DNA from: Candidatus Gastranaerophilales bacterium
GTDB lineage: Bacteria; Cyanobacteriota; Vampirovibrionia; Gastranaerophilales; Gastranaerophilaceae
Assembly (NCBI GenBank): GCA_017461425.1
Contig: JAFTXY010000012.1
Coordinates: 1 to 64,000, forward strand
Direction of reading: 5' to 3'
Length of the DNA: 64,000 bases
Shown: positions 1 to 7,827 of the stretch, piece by piece
How positions within the stretch are numbered: the first letter of the stretch is position 1
Layout of the letters: every line of letters starts with the position of its first letter
Made by a program: the position numbers and the translations under genes
Notes under the pieces: model-generated
Told to the model about the DNA's origin: nothing
The model's input: only the letters and a program-made list of their open reading frames with translations
Database searches by the model: none

Positions 1-124
1 TAGCCAGACTTGGCTTAACGAGCAAACGAGCGCATAGGTGTATGAGCACGACGGCAGCCGCGGTGAGCTGGTGCCGAGTGCGAAATCGTACCCCAAGAGT
101 GAAGCGAGTTTAGCCAGACTTGGC
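1..124. repeat. GC-rich element bounded by 14-bp direct repeats
   Basis: The 14-mer TAGCCAGACTTGGC occurs at 1-14 and again at 111-124, in the same orientation. Each copy holds a small hairpin (AGCCA, 4-nt loop, TGGCT in the first copy). By hand count the 124 bases are about 57% GC, against a strongly AT-rich surround. One frame is open from 3 to 110, is rich in Arg/Lys/Ala, and stops at the TAG that begins the second repeat. It could be the end of an upstream phage gene, a multicopy palindromic repeat, or a structured leader of the capsid operon. The left side is cut by the window edge. Confidence 0.5.
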
Positions 125-168
125 AAAATCGTAATTTGGTAAAATACATAGCTTATAAGGAGTAAAAT

Positions 169-1164
169 ATGGCTTTAGTTGGAAATACTTATTTAACTTT
201 AAAAGACAAATTTGCGCAAAAAGAAAATGGCAAAATTGCAACAACGATTGTTGATTTATTATCTCAATCAAACGTTTTATTAGAAGATGCTGTTGTTAGA
301 GAATGTAACGAAGGTTCTACTCATAAAACAACAGTTAGAAACGGTTTACCTGAAGTGGAATTTAGAAAATTCTATCAAGGGGTTACTTGTTCTAAAGGTG
401 AATATACTCAAATAACTGATACAACAGGTATGCTTGAAGTTTATTCTCAAGTTGATAAATCATTAGCTGATTTAGAGGGTGATACTGAGCAATTTAGAAT
501 GAATGAAGCACAAGCTTTTCTTGAATCTATGAATAATACTGTTCAAGAAAATATATTTTACGGTTCTAAAGCAACAAACCCCGCAGGTTTTGATGGATTA
601 TCTGTTCGTTATAATAAAATTTCAAACGATACTAAATCCATTGGTTATCGTGTTTTGGATGCTGGTGGTAAAGGTAATACAAATACTTCAATTTGGTTTG
701 TTACTTGGGGTGATTTGCATACGCATTTATTATATCCAAAAGGTTCTCAGATGGGTTTAATGCACACAAATAAAGGTGCTCAAACCGCTACAGATGCCAA
801 TGGAAATATGTATGAAGTATATAGAGATCACTTTAAATGGGATGTAGGTATGACTGTAAGAGATTTTCGTTCTACATGTCGTATTGCAAATATTGATGTT
901 AACGAATTAAGTGGTGATAATGCGCCAGATTTAATCAAATTAATGATTCAAGCTTATCATCGTGTAAATCGTTTTGCAAAAACCGGTAAAACTGTTATTT
1001 ATTGCAACGATACTATTGAAACTTTCTTACACTTCCAAGCAATGAATAAAACAAACGTCAAACTTTCTATCCAAGATTTTGCAGGAAAACCTGTTGTGAC
1101 ATTCTTGGGTCTACCTGTTAAATGTGCAGATCAAATTAAAAATACAGAAAAAACAGTTTCATAG
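169..1164 (+). CDS. Phage major capsid protein, BPP-1 (Bbp17/gp7) type
   Basis: This 331-residue protein should form the icosahedral head shell. The N-terminal half follows the pattern I know from the major capsid protein of the Bordetella phage BPP-1 group: an early GKIA helix, a TTVRNGLP strand near residue 55, a TDTTGMLE stretch near 85, a D-K-x-L-A-D-L helix, and NPAGFDGL near 140. The ATG has a strong AAGGAG Shine-Dalgarno 7 nt upstream. The next gene starts 13 bases after the stop and encodes the matching cement protein, which supports the call. Portal, scaffold and terminase would lie to the left, outside the window. Family assignment is from memory of the sequence pattern. Confidence 0.85.
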   Translation: MALVGNTYLTLKDKFAQKENGKIATTIVDLLSQSNVLLEDAVVRECNEGSTHKTTVRNGLPEVEFRKFYQGVTCSKGEYTQITDTTGMLEVYSQVDKSLADLEGDTEQFRMNEAQAFLESMNNTVQENIFYGSKATNPAGFDGLSVRYNKISNDTKSIGYRVLDAGGKGNTNTSIWFVTWGDLHTHLLYPKGSQMGLMHTNKGAQTATDANGNMYEVYRDHFKWDVGMTVRDFRSTCRIANIDVNELSGDNAPDLIKLMIQAYHRVNRFAKTGKTVIYCNDTIETFLHFQAMNKTNVKLSIQDFAGKPVVTFLGLPVKCADQIKNTEKTVS

Positions 1165-1177
1165 TTAGGAGAAAAAT

Positions 1178-1576
1178 ATGTTATTAGATGCTCAGTTATT
1201 ATTTTCCGATGCTCAAGAAATTACATCAGGAACAATAAATTCTACAAATATTGTTAAATTTGGCGCAGGTGATGTTTCTTATTTACCTATTGTAATTCAA
1301 TCAGTAGCTGATTTTACGGGACTCACTTCTCTTTGTGTAAAAATACAAACATCTTTAAAAGCCGATTTTTCAGAGCCTGTTGATTTAGTTCAAGCAACTT
1401 TATCAAAAGAAGAATTAAAAGCTGGAGTTAAATTTCCAATTTCATACTTGCCAAAAGGTAATTTAGGCTATATGCAGCTTGTTTATATTGTTGATGGGTC
1501 TGCAGAATCGACAGGAAAAATTACTGCTGGTATTGTTTGTGCTGACAGTATTGGTTTTCATGAAATTAATCTCTAA
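1178..1576 (+). CDS. Capsid cement (decoration) protein, Bbp16-like
   Basis: This 132-residue, beta-rich protein sits directly after the major capsid gene and has its own GGAG ribosome site. It begins MLLDAQLLFSDAQEIT, matching the start of the Bbp16-type cement proteins that clamp neighbouring capsomers in BPP-1-like heads. The rest alternates hydrophobic strands with loops and has no catalytic motif, as expected for a structural decoration protein. A rho-independent terminator follows within 15 bases, so head genes and tail genes may be separate transcripts or be attenuated here. Confidence 0.7.
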   Translation: MLLDAQLLFSDAQEITSGTINSTNIVKFGAGDVSYLPIVIQSVADFTGLTSLCVKIQTSLKADFSEPVDLVQATLSKEELKAGVKFPISYLPKGNLGYMQLVYIVDGSAESTGKITAGIVCADSIGFHEINL

Positions 1577-1586
1577 TATTAGTAAT

Positions 1587-1612
1587 ACAAGTGGGCTTAA
1601 TGCCCACTTTTC
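1587..1612 (+). terminator. Rho-independent terminator after capsid genes
   Basis: AAGTGGGC, a 5-nt loop, GCCCACTT, then TTCC form a GC-rich stem with a short U tract between the cement gene and the tail module. The U run is short, so partial read-through is likely. Confidence 0.65.
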
Positions 1613-1633
1613 CTAACAGAAAGAAGGCTTATA

Positions 1634-2125
1634 ATGTGTAATGCTGCTATAAATTTAACAGATATTGTATCAGGCACGCTTAATGTAGCTAAAATGACTT
1701 CATCAATTCAAAATGACAATCAACAACTTAAATATCAGACACAAATTGCAATTAATAATGCAAAACAAGCACAAAATGAGGCATTAAGGCAAAAACAAAT
1801 TGGAATAGATGAAGCAAGGCTAGAAAAAATTAAAGGAATGCAAAAATTAAATTCTCAAATTGCTAAAAATTCTGCTAATGGATTTGACGCATATTCTCAA
1901 ACAAATATTGAAAACTATAGCGATATTTATTCTGATACTTTAAATTCGGCTAATGCTGTAAAAAACAATTATGATAACTCTGCAATTGATTATTTTCAAA
2001 CAGCAAACGAATATTTAAATCAAGCTAAACAAACAAAAAAACAATATAATAGTAATCTTTTTAAAAAAGGAATGACTTATTTGGGTCAATTTAATAAAGT
2101 TGCTGATAGCTGGTTAGAAAAGTAA
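1634..2125 (+). CDS. Predicted internal virion protein (T7 gp14-like)
   Basis: This 163-residue protein is almost entirely helical and rich in Gln, Asn, Lys and Ala. It begins MCNAAI with a short hydrophobic segment followed by a long polar helix (about 25-80). T7 gp14, an ejected core protein, also starts MC, has a small hydrophobic stretch and then Gln/Ala-rich helices. The position just before the gp11-like gene fits an ejection protein. Similarity is architectural, not a motif match, so another helical virion protein remains possible. Confidence 0.5.
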   Translation: MCNAAINLTDIVSGTLNVAKMTSSIQNDNQQLKYQTQIAINNAKQAQNEALRQKQIGIDEARLEKIKGMQKLNSQIAKNSANGFDAYSQTNIENYSDIYSDTLNSANAVKNNYDNSAIDYFQTANEYLNQAKQTKKQYNSNLFKKGMTYLGQFNKVADSWLEK

Positions 2126-2139
2126 TTAAAGGAGAGAAT

Positions 2140-2736
2140 ATGACTATTACTTCAAAAGTACAAATCTATAATATTGCCCTAAATACTCTTGGTGTTTCAA
2201 CACCTTTAGAAAATGCTAATAGCTCTGATAATAAAGTTATATTATTAAATAATTATTATGATTTAGCCAGAGATTTTGTTTTAAAGGATTTCGATTGGAA
2301 TTTTGCCTCTGTTTTAAAAGAATTATCATTATGTTCAATTCAAGAAGAAAATTCTCAATATAAGTATACTTTTAATTATCCGAATGATTGTATTTGTGCA
2401 AGGGATATTTTTGAAAAAGGTTGTTATAAACTTGAAAAATTTTCTGTCGCATCATCTTTATCTATGGAAAAAATCATTTTATGCAATACTTTGCATCCAG
2501 TTTTGAGATATACAAGAAAAATTGATAAAGAAATACATTATACTTGCGAGTTTGCCATGGCGCTTGCTTATTATCTTGCATCTTTAACTTCCAACGTAAT
2601 TTGCGGAAGTATTCAAAAGGGAGAAATTGCTTATGAAAAATATAAGCAAATTTTAAAACGTGCAAAATTACTTAATGCTAAAGAGGGTGCGGACTTTATT
2701 TTTGATGATGAAACTTATCTAGATTCAAGAGGTTAA
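2140..2736 (+). CDS. Tail tubular protein A-like (T7 gp11 family)
   Basis: This 198-residue protein matches the gp11 pattern. It begins with an IYNIALNTLG helix (residues 9-18). A Y-D-L-A-R-D-F-V-L segment and a D-W-N-F-A motif follow near residues 45-62. In the middle is Y-x-Y-x-F-N-Y-P-x-D-C, and the C-terminus carries an A-x-A-Y-Y-L-A helix. In short-tailed phages gp11 forms the adaptor ring between portal and nozzle. An AGGAGAG ribosome site precedes the ATG, and only 1 base separates its stop from the gp12-like gene, which suggests translational coupling. Confidence 0.7.
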   Translation: MTITSKVQIYNIALNTLGVSTPLENANSSDNKVILLNNYYDLARDFVLKDFDWNFASVLKELSLCSIQEENSQYKYTFNYPNDCICARDIFEKGCYKLEKFSVASSLSMEKIILCNTLHPVLRYTRKIDKEIHYTCEFAMALAYYLASLTSNVICGSIQKGEIAYEKYKQILKRAKLLNAKEGADFIFDDETYLDSRG

Positions 2737-2737
2737 A

Positions 2738-4798
2738 ATGAGTATAAGAATTGGTCAAAATTCCTTTTCAAAAGGAATTATTTCTCCTGCTCTGCAAGGA
2801 AGAATTGATTTGGAGCAATATTCTTTGGGTTTAAAAAAATTAAATAATGGCATTGTCCTACAAGAAGGATGTGTAGTTAATCGCCCAGGATTAGAGTTTA
2901 TAGAAGAAGTTAAGTATAGTGATAAAAAAACTCGTCTTGTTTCTTTTGTTTTTAATTTTAATCAAAATTATATTTTAGAACTTGGCGATAAATATATTCG
3001 AATTATTAAAAATGGTGCATATATTTTAGATGAAAATGGTAATATTTTAGAACTTTCAACTCCTTATTTAGAAGAAGATTTATTTGAAATTGATTATGTT
3101 CAACAAGCTGATGTTATGACGTTTGTTCATAAAAATTATAAACCTTCTGAATTATCTAGATTTGATATAAATAAATGGCAATTTAGTGAAATTAATTTTA
3201 AAGCATCAATTTTACCTCCATCTAATTTAAAAGCAACTTATAAGGGTTCAACTGAATCTAATACAACAACGTATTCTTATGTTGTTTGTTCTGTTGATCA
3301 AGATACCAATGAAGAAAGTACTAGAAGTAAGGCAGTTGCTGTCCTAGGACATCTAGAAGCTTATTGGACTACTTCTGAATACATAACAATTTCTTGGGAT
3401 GCAGTTAGTAATGCTCAAGAATATAATATTTATAGAGCTGTAAATGGTATTTATGGTTATGTTGGTACAACAAATACAACTTCATTTAAGGATAACAACA
3501 TTGAACCTGATTTAGATTCTTGCGCTCCTATTTTTGTTAATCCTTTTGAAAATCAAAACCCATCTTGTGTCTGTTATTACCAGCAAAGAAAAGTTTATGC
3601 TTCTTCTGATTTATCTCCACAAACTCTTTGGGCAAGTCAAAGTGCAACGAACGATAATTTTAATATTTCAAGACCTTTAAATGCAACCGATTCAATATCA
3701 ATGTCTATTTATGATAATTGCGCTAATATTATCCAGCATTTAATACCTTTTGATGATTTGATTGTTATGACAACAAGCTCTGAATGGTGTGCAAATGGCG
3801 CAGATGGTGTATTTTGCGCAAACCCTGCTCCTGTTGCAAAAATTCAATCTTATTATGGTTCCTCTAAAGTAAAACCAGTTATATCAGGTTCTATGGTTTT
3901 ATTTGTGCAATCTGGAGGAAATATAGTTAGAGATTTAGGATATAGTTATCTTTCAGATTCTTATGATGGTGAAGAACTAACTCTTTTTGCAACACATTTG
4001 TTTGAAGGAAAACAAATTGTTGATATGGCTTATGCGAAAGAACCATATCGAATTCTTTGGTGTGTTCTAAATGATGGAACATTAGCAGCGCTTACTTATA
4101 ATCAAAAGCAAAAAATATCAGCATGGCACACTCATTCTACTAAAGGAAAATTTGAAAGCGTTTCTGTTATTCGAGAAAATAATGAGGATATTGCATATTT
4201 TGTCATCAATCGAGAAATAAATGGAGTTTCAAAAAGATATATTGAAAGATTTAAAACTCGGATTGTTAAAGATTTATCAAATGCTTTTTTCTTAGATAGT
4301 GCTTTATATAATGAATTTGATAATAAAGTTTCAAAAATATCAGGTTTAAATCATCTTAAATGTGAAAAAGTTAACGCCTTATTGGATTATGGCGTGGTTG
4401 AAAATTTGCAAGTTGATGAAAATGGTGTTGTTGAATTGCCATATGAAGCTTCAAAAATATTAATCGGGTTGCCTTATGAATTTGAATTTGAAACTTTAAA
4501 TTTTGAAAATGAAGCCAGCTTAGGCATTAAAAAGGTAATTAACAAAGTTGAGGTCAAAGTTTTGAACTCAAGAGAAGATTTCTTCATTCAAAATGATGAT
4601 GATACCTTATTTCAAAATGCAAGGAGCCATGAAAGCATAAATTATCCAGAAAAATTATTCACAAAGGATGTTGAATTTTCTTTGTTATCAAATCCAAAAA
4701 TGCAAGCAAGTGTAAAAATAATACAAAAATATCCTCTTCCGATAAATATTTTATCTGTTATGGCGACAATTTCTCTTCAAGAGGTTGAAGCTCAATGA
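2738..4798 (+). CDS. Tail tubular protein B / nozzle-like (T7 gp12 family)
   Basis: This 686-residue protein opens with the gp12-type segment QNSFSKGIISPALQGRIDL, then L-x-N-G-I-V-L-Q-E-G and N-R-P-G-L-E-F near 40-52, the hallmark of podoviral nozzle proteins. Residues about 157-265 look like a fibronectin-III-type module (S-Y-V-V-C-S-V-D, then I-S-W-D-A-V-x-x-A-x-E-Y-N-I-Y-R), which may bind glycans. Its last four bases overlap the next start (ATGA). It should form the tail tube tip together with the gp11-like protein. Confidence 0.75.
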   Translation: MSIRIGQNSFSKGIISPALQGRIDLEQYSLGLKKLNNGIVLQEGCVVNRPGLEFIEEVKYSDKKTRLVSFVFNFNQNYILELGDKYIRIIKNGAYILDENGNILELSTPYLEEDLFEIDYVQQADVMTFVHKNYKPSELSRFDINKWQFSEINFKASILPPSNLKATYKGSTESNTTTYSYVVCSVDQDTNEESTRSKAVAVLGHLEAYWTTSEYITISWDAVSNAQEYNIYRAVNGIYGYVGTTNTTSFKDNNIEPDLDSCAPIFVNPFENQNPSCVCYYQQRKVYASSDLSPQTLWASQSATNDNFNISRPLNATDSISMSIYDNCANIIQHLIPFDDLIVMTTSSEWCANGADGVFCANPAPVAKIQSYYGSSKVKPVISGSMVLFVQSGGNIVRDLGYSYLSDSYDGEELTLFATHLFEGKQIVDMAYAKEPYRILWCVLNDGTLAALTYNQKQKISAWHTHSTKGKFESVSVIRENNEDIAYFVINREINGVSKRYIERFKTRIVKDLSNAFFLDSALYNEFDNKVSKISGLNHLKCEKVNALLDYGVVENLQVDENGVVELPYEASKILIGLPYEFEFETLNFENEASLGIKKVINKVEVKVLNSREDFFIQNDDDTLFQNARSHESINYPEKLFTKDVEFSLLSNPKMQASVKIIQKYPLPINILSVMATISLQEVEAQ

Positions 4799-5274
4799 TA
4801 GAAATATCAATAACACATAAAAATTTAGCCAATTTTATTAAAAATATTAGACTAGAAGATAAATTAGAATTAGAATATGTTTTTAAAAATAATCTTGAAG
4901 ATAATTTTATAGATTCTATATATAAATGTGACGAAATTTATTTTCTTGCTGACAACAATAGAACTCCAATTGCAATTGGTGGAGTTGAAAATAGATTTTG
5001 CGATGATTTAAAACTTGGTCAGGTTTGGCTTTTGACCACAAAGGATTATTATAAAAATAGATTTTATCTATATAAATATGTTTTAGATAAAATTAAAGAT
5101 TTTAAAACTCGATATGATATTCTTTTTAATTTTATTTATAAATCAAATTACCCTGCATTAACTTGGCTTAATAAAGCAGGCTTTATGGAATATGATTTAT
5201 CAGCTGATTTTAAACTTTTTTACTTTTTAAATGGAGGAATTAACTTTGATATACGATATTTTGCCAGTAAATAA
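4795..5274 (+). CDS. GNAT-fold phage protein (T7 gp13 / DUF2833-like)
   Basis: This 159-residue protein starts in the ATGA overlap with the nozzle gene. A GNAT-like core can be traced: a strand A-I-G-G-V-E near 60, a V-W-L-L-T-T segment near 79, a long helix, and a C-terminal N-Y-P-A-L-T-W-L-N-K-A-G-F motif like the end of acetyltransferase folds. T7 gp13 and its DUF2833 relatives have the same fold and genomic place (next to gp12 and the fibre gene) and assist virion assembly. Enzyme activity is not implied. Confidence 0.6.
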   Translation: MIEISITHKNLANFIKNIRLEDKLELEYVFKNNLEDNFIDSIYKCDEIYFLADNNRTPIAIGGVENRFCDDLKLGQVWLLTTKDYYKNRFYLYKYVLDKIKDFKTRYDILFNFIYKSNYPALTWLNKAGFMEYDLSADFKLFYFLNGGINFDIRYFASK

Positions 5275-6250
5275 TTATCAAGGAAATAATAGTGCTACCC
5301 AGTTTGATTTTGATTTTTATATTGAAAATGAAAGTCAATTAAATGTATTTTTATTTGATGAAAATAATATAAAATATAAGCTAGCTTATAATAAAGATTA
5401 TTCAATTAACGAATTTAAAAATATTAATGGAAGTTACATTACTTTTCCTGTGGATGGTTCTAATTTTAACATTCTTTCTAACAATGAAAAATTATCATTA
5501 GAATTGACTTTGCCTATTTCGCAAGAAACACAATATAATAACAGTTCCCTTCTGAATTTAGCAACTTTAGAATATTCCCTTGATTACTTAACCAGATTAA
5601 TTCAAATTTATTCAAGAAAAATTGATTTATGTGTTAGGGTCGATGAATGTTCTGAAATTTCCCCTAATGAGCTAATGGAAGATTTAAACAACAAAGCGCA
5701 GAGTACTAAAGAATATTGTGCCACTGCTTTATCTATACAAAATGATGTTAACTCCAAATTTGCATCTATATCAAATATAAATGAAGAAATTAATGCAAAT
5801 TATGAAAAATTTCAAAAAATAGATGATTTAGAAAATTTAAAAGCAAACAAAACTGATGTTGATGGTCAATGGGTTTATAAAATTGTTCAATTATTTTCAA
5901 ATAGAGAATTTGCAGGTCTAGAGGCTTTTACTGTTGATATTAGCGATTATCTTCCAAATGATGGATATGATTATGAGGTATTTTTAACTTGTCTTGGTAT
6001 TACTGGAAAAGCCGTTGGTGATAGTATTCATGTTATGTGTTCAACTGGAAGCAGCGCAGGAAGCAATTTTACCGCTTTCTTTGGACAAATCCGTAACCAA
6101 GTAGCAAACCAATCTCAGATAGTGCAATCTTCGCATACTTTACCTGTATCTGCAAATGATAAAGCAATAACAATAAGTCAAGGTAATAATATTAAATGTA
6201 CTATTAATTGCTCTATACAGGGGTATCGTAGACTTGGTAAAAATGTTTAA
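5246..6250 (+). CDS. Tail fibre protein with T7 gp17-like N-terminal domain
   Basis: I place the start at the TTG at 5246 because GGAGG lies 8 bases upstream; an in-frame ATG at 5231 has no ribosome site. The N-terminal 130 residues match the virion-anchoring domain of T7-type fibres: Y-x-G-x-x-x-x-x-Q-F-D-F-D-F-Y, then L-A-Y-N-K-D-Y-S-I-N and a helix ending in S-L-D-Y-L-T-R. A short helical shaft follows (about 150-200) and a beta-rich tip of about 110 residues. At 334 residues it is short for a receptor-binding fibre, so other tip proteins may attach. It overlaps the upstream gene by 29 bases. Confidence 0.7.
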   Translation: MIYDILPVNNYQGNNSATQFDFDFYIENESQLNVFLFDENNIKYKLAYNKDYSINEFKNINGSYITFPVDGSNFNILSNNEKLSLELTLPISQETQYNNSSLLNLATLEYSLDYLTRLIQIYSRKIDLCVRVDECSEISPNELMEDLNNKAQSTKEYCATALSIQNDVNSKFASISNINEEINANYEKFQKIDDLENLKANKTDVDGQWVYKIVQLFSNREFAGLEAFTVDISDYLPNDGYDYEVFLTCLGITGKAVGDSIHVMCSTGSSAGSNFTAFFGQIRNQVANQSQIVQSSHTLPVSANDKAITISQGNNIKCTINCSIQGYRRLGKNV

Positions 6251-6260
6251 GAGGTGAATT

Positions 6261-6719
6261 ATGACATATTATGTTTTTATTGAAAATGAAAAAATAAATG
6301 GCGCAGGACAATGTAAGGTATTAAATCAAGATATTTTAAATATTGAAGTAAATGAAGAAATCTACAATAATATTGAAAAATATATTTATCAAGATGGCGA
6401 AATTATATTAGACCCTGATTATGAAGAAAAACGGGCGCAAGAAGAAAGAGAAAGAATTGCACAATTATATCTAACTAGAGCGGATGTTGAACGTGGGATA
6501 TATCAGGCAAAACAAATGGATTTTGAAGATATTATTGCTTTGGTTACTCAATTACAACCTGAGGGATTAGATATTAAAGCTTTAAAAATTGAATTAAAAG
6601 CAAATCATTTTTATCGTGGAAATCCTTATGTAAGTGCTATTGGTGCTTTGCTTGGATTTAGCAAAGAGCAACTCGATAAATTTTTTGAGGATGGAAATTA
6701 TGAACATTTGCTGGTATGA
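6261..6719 (+). CDS. Phage protein of unknown function
   Basis: This 152-residue protein follows the fibre gene by 10 bases with an AGAGGTG ribosome site. The first 55 residues look like a small beta domain. A charged helix with E-E-K-R-A-Q-E-E-R-E-R is at 55-65, and the C-terminal half is helical and ends G-F-S-K-E-Q-L-D-K-F-F. Its place after the fibre is where fibre chaperones or host-range accessory proteins often lie, but no family is recognised. Confidence 0.6.
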   Translation: MTYYVFIENEKINGAGQCKVLNQDILNIEVNEEIYNNIEKYIYQDGEIILDPDYEEKRAQEERERIAQLYLTRADVERGIYQAKQMDFEDIIALVTQLQPEGLDIKALKIELKANHFYRGNPYVSAIGALLGFSKEQLDKFFEDGNYEHLLV

Positions 6720-7161
6720 AGATGAAGATTTAAAAATTGTTTTTAATAAAGTCCCAAATTTAAGCATGCGCTTCATTATGCCTTGTATGAAACAGGATTT
6801 GATTGATGAAATAAATAAAAAACCTTTTATCTCTAATGATGAATTATATGTGATTTTAATTGATAAAATTTTTCAAATTACTTATGAATTTTCAATTCCA
6901 AAAGATTACACTTGGGATGGCGCTAGTATTCCAAGAATATTTTGGAGATTGATTGGCTCTAAAACCGATAATCGTTTTTTAGTTCCATCGTTAATCCATG
7001 ATGTTTTATGCGAAAATCATAATTATATTGATGATAATAGGTATTTTTCAACAATAGTTTTTGAAAGATTATTATATGTATCCAAGGTAAATTCTTTTAA
7101 TCGTTGGATGATTAAGCATGCGGTCGATAATTATCAAAAATTTTGCGGATGGGATAATTAA
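6700..7161 (+). CDS. DUF1353-family phage protein
   Basis: I start this 153-residue protein at the ATG at 6700, which has GAGG 9 bases upstream inside the end of the preceding gene (20-base overlap). The centre carries the DUF1353 signature Y-T-W-D-G-A-S-I-P-R-x-F-W, then a hydrophobic segment with L-I-H-D-V-L-C, and ends with a helix W-x-x-K-x-A-V. DUF1353 proteins are common in tailed-phage lysis or tail-end regions; their role is unknown. The conserved H-D and W-D-G-A-S residues suggest a metal or active site. Confidence 0.75.
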   Translation: MNICWYEDEDLKIVFNKVPNLSMRFIMPCMKQDLIDEINKKPFISNDELYVILIDKIFQITYEFSIPKDYTWDGASIPRIFWRLIGSKTDNRFLVPSLIHDVLCENHNYIDDNRYFSTIVFERLLYVSKVNSFNRWMIKHAVDNYQKFCGWDN

Positions 7162-7162
7162 A

Positions 7163-7387
7163 ATGGAAAATATGTTCGCTGCCCTATATGTAATTTTGGG
7201 TTTTGCTTCAATTGCTGCTGCTTTTAAGGCAATTGATTGGCTTATTGCGCTTAAATATATGACTAAAGATAGTTGTACTGTTTGTCGTAATGAGCTTGTT
7301 CAAAAGCAAAGTATCGAAGATGTTAAATTAACTCGCATAGAAACAAAAGTTGATATGCTTTTAAAAATGAGGAAAAATGAATCTTAA
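7163..7387 (+). CDS. Small membrane protein, possible holin
   Basis: The best start is the ATG at 7163, one base after the upstream stop, giving 74 residues. One hydrophobic helix covers about residues 5-23. A C-x-x-C pair (DSCTVCRNE) follows near 37-40, then a helical tail that ends in K-M-R-K-N-E-S. Small size, one membrane helix and a position directly before a cell-wall peptidase fit a holin or a lysis-accessory protein. There is no diagnostic holin motif, so this rests on context. It overlaps the peptidase gene by 11 bases. Confidence 0.55.
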   Translation: MENMFAALYVILGFASIAAAFKAIDWLIALKYMTKDSCTVCRNELVQKQSIEDVKLTRIETKVDMLLKMRKNES

Positions 7388-7769
7388 TTTTAAAATTTCG
7401 GAATTTATTCATTCAGACATTGCTATAAAAAATAATTTAAATAATTTTCCTGATATAAATTCTTTAGATAATATTTTAAATTTAATTTTTTATTTAATGC
7501 AACCATTGAGAAATTTGTTAAAAAAGCCTATTATTATCACTTCTGGTTATAGGTGTAAAAAATTGAATTCTTTGGTTGGCGGTAAAATTATTTCGCAGCA
7601 TTTAAATGGCTATGCTTGCGATTTTGTAGTTTATGGAATGAAACCAAATGAAATAATAAATGTTATAAAAAATTCAGCATTGGAATTTGATCAATTAATA
7701 AATGAATTTAATCGTTGGATTCATATTTCTTATGTAAAAAATAATAACCGAAAACAAATTTTAGAATAA
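7377..7769 (+). CDS. Peptidase M15 family endolysin
   Basis: This 130-residue protein resembles M15 D-Ala-D-Ala carboxypeptidase/endolysin domains: I-I-I-T-S-G-Y-R-C near 57, Q-H-L-N-G-Y-A-C-D-F-V-V near 72-83 (His and Asp zinc ligands), and W-I-H-I-S-Y near 121 (third zinc ligand). It should cleave peptidoglycan stem peptides. As the last gene of the phage block, next to a small membrane protein, it is the likely lysis enzyme. No Sec signal is present, so release would need a holin-like pore. Confidence 0.8.
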   Translation: MNLNFKISEFIHSDIAIKNNLNNFPDINSLDNILNLIFYLMQPLRNLLKKPIIITSGYRCKKLNSLVGGKIISQHLNGYACDFVVYGMKPNEIINVIKNSALEFDQLINEFNRWIHISYVKNNNRKQILE

Positions 7770-7794
7770 AAAAAAGCCTCATGAATGAAGCCTT
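7766..7794 (-). terminator. Terminator of the minus-strand HD-domain gene
   Basis: On the minus strand AGGCTTCAT, a 2-nt gap and ATGAGGCTT form a 9-bp stem that uses two G-U pairs, followed by eight U residues. Read on the plus strand the two wobbles become C-A mismatches and the U tract is weak, so it acts mainly for the leftward gene. Confidence 0.65.
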
Positions 7795-7827
7795 GTTGTT
7801 ATGTTTTAGGTTATATCATTAGGTTAT

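Noticed and set aside
1-7769. Diversity-generating retroelement, as found in BPP-1
   Set aside because: No reverse transcriptase, template repeat or variable repeat is visible; the fibre end has no A-biased repeat pair. It could still lie left of the window.
7766-7794. Terminator for the phage lysis genes
   Set aside because: On the plus strand the hairpin has two C-A mismatches and a weak T tract; it fits the minus-strand gene far better.
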